Source: Gemmatimonadales bacterium (GTDB lineage Bacteria > Gemmatimonadota > Gemmatimonadetes > Gemmatimonadales > GWC2-71-9). Taken from it: a stretch of DNA of 5,833 bases. Of this stretch, positions 1 to 4,945 are shown piece after piece (position 1 is the first letter of the stretch; each line of letters opens with the position of its first letter). The DNA lies in the NCBI GenBank assembly GCA_013816685.1, contig JACDDX010000116.1, forward strand, positions 1 to 5,833, read 5' to 3'. Position numbers and translations under genes: made by a program. A model generated the notes under the pieces. It made no database searches. It was not told the DNA's origin and saw only the letters and a program-made list of their open reading frames with translations.

Positions 1-148
1 CCATGTTACGAAGGTCGGACTTCATGCTGGCCAGCACGGCCTTTTCCTTGGTGTTGGCGAACTTCGGAATCGCGATGGCAGCCAGGATGCCGATGATGAC
101 GACCACGATCAACAGCTCGATGAGGGTGAAGCCCTTGCGGTTCTGCAT
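1..148 (-). CDS. pilA: Type IV pilin (PilA-like), N-terminal part, 3' end outside window
   Basis: This is the start of a type IV pilin, the major or a minor subunit of a surface pilus or pseudopilus. The visible 49 residues begin MQNRKGFTLIELLIVV. They show a short basic leader ending in Gly6, the prepilin peptidase (PilD) cleavage site between Gly6 and Phe7, the N-methylated Phe at mature position 1, and Glu at mature position 5 (residue 11). A hydrophobic helix of about 20 residues then runs to IAIPKF, and the amphipathic alpha-1 segment with KEKAVLASMKSDLRNM follows. The start is fixed by the leader motif and by GGAGG at 157-153, four bases upstream. The C-terminal globular domain is beyond the left edge, so a major pilin cannot be told from a minor pilin or a type II secretion pseudopilin. 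A sigma-54 promoter upstream and PilS/PilR-like genes at the other end of the window favour pilA. Prepilin identity is very secure; the exact symbol is less so. Confidence 0.93.
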   Translation of the reverse strand, partial: MQNRKGFTLIELLIVVVIIGILAAIAIPKFANTKEKAVLASMKSDLRNM

Positions 149-152
149 CGTT

Positions 153-157
153 CCTCC
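153..157 (-). promoter_or_regulatory. Shine-Dalgarno sequence of the pilin gene
   Basis: Read on the minus strand, GGAGG lies four bases before the pilin ATG at 148. It supports the start chosen from the prepilin leader. The spacing is slightly short but functional in many bacteria. Four of its five bases fall inside the 3' arm of the leader hairpin at 154-169. Confidence 0.85.
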
Positions 158-169
158 AAATGGTTGGAG
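154..169 (-). promoter_or_regulatory. Leader hairpin covering the pilin ribosome binding site
   Basis: On the minus strand the pilin leader contains CTCCAA, the four-base loop CCAT, then TTGGAG. This is a perfect 6-bp stem whose 3' arm includes GGAG of the Shine-Dalgarno sequence. Folding would hide the ribosome binding site. The complementarity is seen directly; a regulatory role is inferred. A 6-bp stem with two A-U pairs next to the loop is only moderately stable, so it may act as a tunable brake or be opened by a protein, temperature or the ribosome. It could also be chance. Confidence 0.5.
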
Positions 170-225
170 CGGCTCATCCTCAGGTGCCGAGTGCCGCCGT
201 TCTCGGTCCGCCGGGCCGTGCGGTG

Positions 226-241
226 GGCAACACGTATGCCA
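226..241 (-). promoter_or_regulatory. Sigma-54 (RpoN) -24/-12 promoter for the pilin gene
   Basis: The minus strand reads TGGCATACGTGTTGCC. Against the sigma-54 consensus TGGCACG-N4-TTGCW it keeps TGGCA and TTGC, with exactly ten bases between the invariant GG (240-239) and GC (228-227). Differences are T for C and A for G at the end of the -24 block, and C at the final W. Placing C227 at -12 predicts transcription from about position 215 and a leader of about 67 nt before the pilin ATG. Sigma-54 promoters need an AAA+ enhancer-binding protein, and the window encodes one (PilR-like). In Pseudomonas and several other bacteria pilA is activated this way by PilR. Confidence 0.85.
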
Positions 242-398
242 CCCCCCCAGTCCCCCTCGTGAACCGGCTGATCTCACGTATGTTAGGGCGCTCTCTGCAC
301 CCTGCTGCGCACACCATCCGGCGCCGGTCGAAAGCGGATTTTGCAAGAGTGGGGATCCATGGGAGTGCGTACATAATGCGGAACGCCCTTACAGAGGG

Positions 399-419
399 GA
401 CATCATATCTTCGCGACAC
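399..419 (-). promoter_or_regulatory. Possible PilR-type upstream activation sites
   Basis: On the minus strand GTGTC lies at 419-415 and ATGTCCCC at 403-396, with starts 16 bases apart. They sit roughly 185-205 bp upstream of the predicted pilin transcription start. PilR of Pseudomonas aeruginosa binds clusters of a short C/G-TGTC element upstream of pilA, so these are the best candidates in the gap. One matches that core exactly and the other has A in place of G or C at its first position. Five-base motifs are common by chance and PilR specificity in this organism is unknown, so the call is weak. Confidence 0.22.
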
Positions 420-521
420 AGTTCCCCAGCCTTCGCACCGCGCCAACAACTGCACGCTTCTTGCCCGCTGAACGCCCCTTCACAGCTACTCGGCCTCTTC
501 AACGACGCGCGCGCGCGTGGG

Positions 522-537
522 ACCGATCATGATCGGT
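522..537. repeat. Perfect 16-bp palindrome over the start codon of the fused-protein gene
   Basis: ACCGATCATGATCGGT is an uninterrupted inverted repeat with its centre at 529/530, spanning the ATG at 529-531. It has no loop, so it fits a dimeric DNA-binding protein better than an RNA hairpin. The symmetry is certain; a role as an operator is an inference. Confidence 0.6.
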
Positions 538-3500
538 GCTCTCACCCTGCTCTTCATTCTCTCCGGGGCCGCCGGGCTCATGTACGAGTCCATCTGGACT
601 CGCTATCTGGGACTCTTCGTCGGTCACGATGCCTACGCACAGATCATCGTGCTGGTGATTTTCCTCGGCGGAATGTCAGCAGGGGCGATGCTGGTCAGCC
701 GGCGATCGACCCGCATCGCCGAGCCACTCGTCGGCTACGTAGCGGTGGAATTTTTGGTCGGATGCCTCGGCCTGTTCTTTCACGAGGCGTTCAACGCCGT
801 CACCGGCTGGGCGTATACCTCCGTTTACCCGGGTATCACCGGCACAATGACGCTGGCGATCGCCAAGTGGGCGATCGCCGGGGCGCTCATCCTGCCGCAA
901 TCCATCCTGCTCGGGATGACCTTTCCCCTGATGACCGCTGGCATCCTTCGCCTGTCCAGCAAGCGGCCAGGACGTACGCTTTCGATGCTGTATTTCGCGA
1001 ACAGCATCGGCGCCGCAGGTGGTGTGCTCGTCGCAGGGTTCTATCTGGTAGAAGCGGTGGGCCTGCCGGGAACCCTCCTGGCCGCCGCGATCGTCAACCT
1101 GTCAGTCGCCGCGTTGACTGTAGCCGTCATCGTGGCGAACCGCTCCCGACCAGCGCCGGCAGCCTCGGCGCCCTCTTCCCCCTCCCAGGAGCGGGTACCC
1201 GACACAATCCGGCGCCGCCTGCTCGCCACCAGCTTCGTGACAGCCGTCGCTTCCTTCATCTATGAGATCGCCTGGATCCGCATGCTCTCGCTGGTCCTGG
1301 GCAGCGCGACCCACTCGTTCGAGCTGATGCTGTCGGCCTTCATCCTGGGACTCGCGCTGGGCGCCCTCTGGATCCGCTCGCGCGCGGACCGTCTGGCTGA
1401 TCCGCTGCGCGCGCTCGGCATCGTACAGTGGACCATGGGCGCGCTCGCGCTGGCGACGCTTCCGCTCTATCTGCACTCGTTCGGCTGGGTCGCGTCACTC
1501 ATCGCGGCCTTCGCCCCGACAGACGCGGGCTATACCGGCTTCACGCTCGCGCGCTACGCGCTCTGCCTCGTCGTCATGCTCCCGGCGACGTTCTGCGCGG
1601 GTATGACACTGCCGCTGATCACGAGGACACTGCTGCGGCATCGCGCCGGTGAAGCCGCGGTGGGGTCGGTGTACGCCTGGAACACGCTCGGGTCGATCGT
1701 CGGCGTTATCGTGGCCGGGCTGGTGCTGCTGCCGACAGTCGGCCTGCATGCGATGCTGATCGCGGGTGCCATGCTCGACATGGCGGTGGGTGTGTTCCTG
1801 CTCCGCCAGCCCGCACCGTCCGGTGTGCGCCCGAGGCCGAGGCTGGCCAGCGCTGGCGCGCTCGCCGCGGCGCTGGTGGCAGTGGTCGCGTGGGGTGGAC
1901 TCCGATTCGATCCGGTACTGCTCTCGAGCGGTGTGTACCGCACCGGCGCGATGGTCAAGCCCGGCGAGCGCGAAATCCGGTTTCACCGCGACGGCCGCAC
2001 CGCCACGGTCTCGGGCATCATCATGCCGACGCTCGGGCTCTTCTCCCTCGTCACTAACGGCAAGCCGGACGCTTCATTACCGCGGTCCTGGTACCTGCCC
2101 TGCGACTCCAGCGCTCCACGCGAAGCGCTCGGCGCCGATGCCGCGACGCAGACCCTCCTGCCGCTCGTTACCCTGGCGCATGCCCCCGTGGCACGGACCG
2201 CGGCCATCATCGGACAGGGATCGGGGATGTCGTCCCACCTGTTACTGGCCAGCCCAGCGCTTCGGTCACTGGTGACGATCGAGATCGAGCCCGAGATGAT
2301 CCGGGGATCGCGCCTGTTCTATCCAGCCAACCGGCGCGCCTTCGACGATCCCCGCTCTCACATCGTGATTGATGACGCCAAGTCGTTCTTCGCCTCTGCC
2401 CACCAGCGCTACGACCTCATCATGTCGGAACCGTCGAACCCATGGGTGAGCGGCGTCTCTGGCCTGTTCACGGTCGAGTTCTACCAGCGGGTGAGCGGCT
2501 ACCTCTCCGACACGGGTGTGTTCGGCCAATGGCTGCACGTGTATGAGCTGGACGACGGGTTGGTGTTGAGCGTGCTGGCAGCAATTCACCGGACCTTCCC
2601 GTCTTACGAGATCTATCTCGTGCCCAGCGGAGATCTCCTCGTCGTGGCAAGCAACCGGCCGTCGCTCCCGCGTCCGGATTGGTCGGTTATGGAATTACCC
2701 GCCCTCCACACCGACCTGTGTCACTACGCACCGCTTACGCCGGCGGCGCTCGACGGCCTGCACCTGGCGGGACGGGCCGAGCTCGGCCCGCTGCTCGCGG
2801 ACGGCGTTCAGCCCAACTCGGACTTCTATCCTATCCTCGATCTCGGCGCCGAGCGGCGGCGGTTCCGTCACGATTTTGCGGCCGGATTCCCCGCACTCTC
2901 CGCCGACTGGTTCTCCCTGGTATCCTCAGTGCGTCAGCGACGCCTGTCGGCTGGCGTCGAACTCGTACCCGCCATCCCGGAGAACCCCCGAGTGCGGGCC
3001 CGCGCCCTGGGAGCGCTGCTCCGTACACCGGCCGCGCTGACGGCGACCGCACTCCCTCCCTCAGTGGCGGCGGGGCAAGCCATCTGGCGGTGGCGGCAGT
3101 GGCACACCATGGAAGCGCAGCCGGCCGCACCGGCGAATTGGGAGCTGTGGCTCGAGCAGGCGGGCGAGGTCGACCGGCTGCGGAACGCGGGCACCGCCGG
3201 GGTAGCGGACGAGGCATTCTATGCCGCTCTGGAACAGACCGTGGCACGGCACGACGCGCCTGCGGCTGTCAGGGACGTCATCGCCTTCCGACACGGACTG
3301 GCGGCGTGGAATTTTGGGGAAGCCGCGCGGGCGGCGGATCGGCTGACGCCGGTGGCAATGCGGGAACACCGGTGGATTACGGCGGACGAACTGCGGGATG
3401 GAGCGGTGTTCGCGCGGCTGCACACGGGGGATATTTCGGGAGCGCGGCGCGACTTGAACGCGCTGGCCCCGTTCAGCGTCCGGAAGTCGGGCGACCTGCG

Positions 3501-3564
3501 CTCGCGCCTGCTCGAGGCCTACGTCCGTACCTTCGAGGCGCGGAGGGCGGTGGCAGCGAGGTAG
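529..3564 (+). CDS. Fused polytopic membrane protein / spermidine-synthase-like protein
   Basis: The product (1,011 residues from ATG 529) has the architecture usually annotated as fused MFS/spermidine synthase. Residues about 1-205 and 233-427 are two related membrane halves of roughly six helices each, and another hydrophobic stretch lies at about 441-458. A spermidine-synthase N-terminal beta region follows at about 467-517 (SGVYRTG, FHRDGRTATVS, NGKPDASL). A Rossmann-like SAM domain covers about 555-710, with IGQGSG (561-566), IEIEPE (584-589), IDDAKS (614-619) and SEPSNPW (633-639). A helical tail runs from about 780 to the end. The aminopropyltransferase acidic residues are replaced, so polyamine synthesis is doubtful and the substrate is unknown. 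The domain should face the cytoplasm, where SAM is. I prefer ATG 529 because a weak GGGA lies six bases upstream and the protein opens directly with the hydrophobic helix; GTG 517 in the same frame would add four residues. The gene diverges from the pilin gene and its TAG stop is one base from the regulator's stop. Confidence 0.88.
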   Translation: MIGALTLLFILSGAAGLMYESIWTRYLGLFVGHDAYAQIIVLVIFLGGMSAGAMLVSRRSTRIAEPLVGYVAVEFLVGCLGLFFHEAFNAVTGWAYTSVYPGITGTMTLAIAKWAIAGALILPQSILLGMTFPLMTAGILRLSSKRPGRTLSMLYFANSIGAAGGVLVAGFYLVEAVGLPGTLLAAAIVNLSVAALTVAVIVANRSRPAPAASAPSSPSQERVPDTIRRRLLATSFVTAVASFIYEIAWIRMLSLVLGSATHSFELMLSAFILGLALGALWIRSRADRLADPLRALGIVQWTMGALALATLPLYLHSFGWVASLIAAFAPTDAGYTGFTLARYALCLVVMLPATFCAGMTLPLITRTLLRHRAGEAAVGSVYAWNTLGSIVGVIVAGLVLLPTVGLHAMLIAGAMLDMAVGVFLLRQPAPSGVRPRPRLASAGALAAALVAVVAWGGLRFDPVLLSSGVYRTGAMVKPGEREIRFHRDGRTATVSGIIMPTLGLFSLVTNGKPDASLPRSWYLPCDSSAPREALGADAATQTLLPLVTLAHAPVARTAAIIGQGSGMSSHLLLASPALRSLVTIEIEPEMIRGSRLFYPANRRAFDDPRSHIVIDDAKSFFASAHQRYDLIMSEPSNPWVSGVSGLFTVEFYQRVSGYLSDTGVFGQWLHVYELDDGLVLSVLAAIHRTFPSYEIYLVPSGDLLVVASNRPSLPRPDWSVMELPALHTDLCHYAPLTPAALDGLHLAGRAELGPLLADGVQPNSDFYPILDLGAERRRFRHDFAAGFPALSADWFSLVSSVRQRRLSAGVELVPAIPENPRVRARALGALLRTPAALTATALPPSVAAGQAIWRWRQWHTMEAQPAAPANWELWLEQAGEVDRLRNAGTAGVADEAFYAALEQTVARHDAPAAVRDVIAFRHGLAAWNFGEAARAADRLTPVAMREHRWITADELRDGAVFARLHTGDISGARRDLNALAPFSVRKSGDLRSRLLEAYVRTFEARRAVAAR

Positions 3565-3565
3565 C

Positions 3566-4945
3566 TCAGGCCTTCACTTCGACCTGCTCCTCGTACCGGC
3601 TCAGCTTCCGGTACAGGGTCGACGGATCGATGCCGAGCACCTCGGCGGCGCGCGTCTTGTTGCCGCCTTCGGCCTGCAGCACCCACATGATATAGGCTCG
3701 CTCGATCACCTCGAGCGTCGGGTTCCGGTAGGAGCGCTCGGCCACGAGCGGCTCCTTCCGGCGCTTGGTGATGCGCTCGGGAAGCGCGGCCGCGTCGATC
3801 AGGTTGCTGCGGCTGATCACGACCGCATGTTCCAGGGCGTTCTCCAGCTCCCGCACGTTGCCGGGCCATTCGTAAACCATGACCGCGTCCATCGCCTCCG
3901 AAGTCAGCGCTTTCGGATCGGCGTTGCTCTCCTGCGCCAGTTGCTGGAGAAACGATTCCAGCAGCAGCAGGATGTCATCGCGGCGATCACGCAGCGGCGG
4001 CAGGTTGAGCGCGATGACGTTGAGCCGGTAGAAGAGATCGGAGCGGAAGTTGGCCCGCCGGATCTCCTCCTCCAGGTCTCGGTTGGTGGCGGCGATGATC
4101 CGTACGTCCACCGGGATGGCCTCGGTGGCCCCGACCGGAATCGCCTCCCGCTCCTGGAGCACCCGCAGCAACTTTACCTGGAGCGACGGCGGCATCTCGC
4201 CGACTTCGTCGAGGAAGAAGCTCCCGCCGCGGGCGGCAGCGAAGAGACCCTGCTTGTCGCGGACTGCGCCCGTGAACGATCCCTTCACGTGCCCGAACAA
4301 CTCACTCTCCAGCAGATTTTCCGGGAGGGCGCCGCAGTTGATGGACATGAACGGGCCGTCAACCCGGGTCGAAAGGTTGTGGATGTACCGGGCGATGACC
4401 TCCTTGCCCGTCCCGCTCTCGCCCTGGATCAGCACGGTGGAATCAGTAGGTGCCACGTGCTCGGCGAGCTTCAGTACCTCGAGGAACCGCTTGGACTTGC
4501 CGATCGGACGGCTGACGGCGGCCTTGTCCCGCCGGCGGATCTCCTGCTTGAGCTGCTTGTTCTCCACCCGCACTGCCCGAAACTCACAGGCCCGGCGAAG
4601 AATGGCGACGAGCTCGTCATTCGAAAACGGCTTCTGGATGTAGTAGAAAGCGCCGGAGTTGACCGCGCTGATGGCGCTCTGCAGCGACGCCTGCGCGGTC
4701 ATCAGGATCACGGGAGTCATGGGATCCTGCTCGCGGGCGGCGTTCAGGATGTCGATGCCGGTGACCTGCGGCATTCGCACGTCGGACAGAATGATGTCGT
4801 ACTGGCCGGAACGAATCTGTTCCAGTCCCGCCTTGCCGCCTTGGGCGGTCGTCACGTCGAACCCTTCGTTGCGCAGCAGGATGCGGAGGGTGTCGAGAAT
4901 CCCGGATTCGTCGTCGACCACCAGAACCGAGGGCTTGTTGCTCAT
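3566..4945 (-). CDS. pilR: Sigma-54-dependent response regulator, PilR/NtrC family
   Basis: This 459-residue protein is a cytoplasmic two-component transcription activator that remodels sigma-54 RNA polymerase using ATP. Receiver domain, about 5-122: acidic pair D11-D12, phosphoacceptor D55 in SDVRMP, T83 and K105. A short charged coiled linker follows at 122-143. The AAA+ domain is about 147-375: Walker A GESGTGKE (175-182), sigma-54 contact loop GSFTGA (222-227), Walker B FFLDE (243-247), ATNRD (286-290), arginine fingers near R301 and R307, and WPGNVREL (360-367). A Fis-type helix-turn-helix lies at about 427-451 (NKTRAAEVLGIDPSTLYRKL). All key residues are intact and the length is normal. 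The start is set by GGAGG at 4957-4953, seven bases upstream, and by the ATGA overlap with the kinase gene. GSFTGA followed by DKQGLF is shared with PilR as I recall it. With a sigma-54 promoter on the nearby pilin gene this favours PilR over NtrC, AtoC or ZraR. Family assignment is near certain; the PilR name is probable. Confidence 0.93.
   Translation of the reverse strand: MSNKPSVLVVDDESGILDTLRILLRNEGFDVTTAQGGKAGLEQIRSGQYDIILSDVRMPQVTGIDILNAAREQDPMTPVILMTAQASLQSAISAVNSGAFYYIQKPFSNDELVAILRRACEFRAVRVENKQLKQEIRRRDKAAVSRPIGKSKRFLEVLKLAEHVAPTDSTVLIQGESGTGKEVIARYIHNLSTRVDGPFMSINCGALPENLLESELFGHVKGSFTGAVRDKQGLFAAARGGSFFLDEVGEMPPSLQVKLLRVLQEREAIPVGATEAIPVDVRIIAATNRDLEEEIRRANFRSDLFYRLNVIALNLPPLRDRRDDILLLLESFLQQLAQESNADPKALTSEAMDAVMVYEWPGNVRELENALEHAVVISRSNLIDAAALPERITKRRKEPLVAERSYRNPTLEVIERAYIMWVLQAEGGNKTRAAEVLGIDPSTLYRKLSRYEEQVEVKA

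Larger units (their letters stand above)
149..528. other. Divergent intergenic control region between the pilin and fused-protein genes
   Basis: This gap of about 380 bp holds the pilin leader (about 149-215), the sigma-54 promoter (226-241) and a stretch of about 290 bp further upstream of the pilin. That upstream length is typical for enhancer sites and DNA looping at sigma-54 promoters. The plus-strand gene must also be transcribed from here, but I see no convincing -35/-10 pair for it. The best -10-like hexamer, CATAAT at 372-377, lacks a partner at normal spacing. A C-rich run (242-256), a GC-alternating run before the plus-strand start and a palindrome over that start are the other visible structures. 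Short open frames here lack coding character, and I see no tRNA or intrinsic terminator. Confidence 0.7.

Noticed and set aside
242..256. G-quadruplex on the minus strand upstream of the pilin promoter
   Set aside because: Only two long G runs are present. Four separate G3 tracts cannot be made with loops from this stretch.
231..282. Direct repeat CACGTATG at 231-238 and 275-282
   Set aside because: One 8-base repeat within about 360 bp is expected by chance, and one copy is already explained by the sigma-54 promoter.
339..360. Second sigma-54 promoter on the minus strand (TGGATCCCCACTCTTGCAAA)
   Set aside because: TTGCA fits the -12 block, but the GG is two bases too far away (12 instead of 10) and the -24 block is otherwise unlike the consensus.
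341..377. Sigma-70-type promoter for the fused gene (TTGCAA at 341-346 and CATAAT at 372-377)
   Set aside because: The spacer is 25 bases, far from the usual 16-18, and no better -35 lies at normal distance from CATAAT.
3..1265. A plus-strand open frame of 420 codons across the pilin, the gap and the start of the fused gene
   Set aside because: It runs antisense to the clear pilin N-terminus and in another frame over the fused gene. Its product is Arg/His/Pro-rich with no domain, as expected for a GC-rich shadow frame.
4050..4643. Plus-strand open frame of 197 codons opposite the regulator
   Set aside because: It is antisense to the conserved AAA+ domain, Ser/Arg-rich and without recognisable motifs, so it is best explained by codon bias of the real gene.
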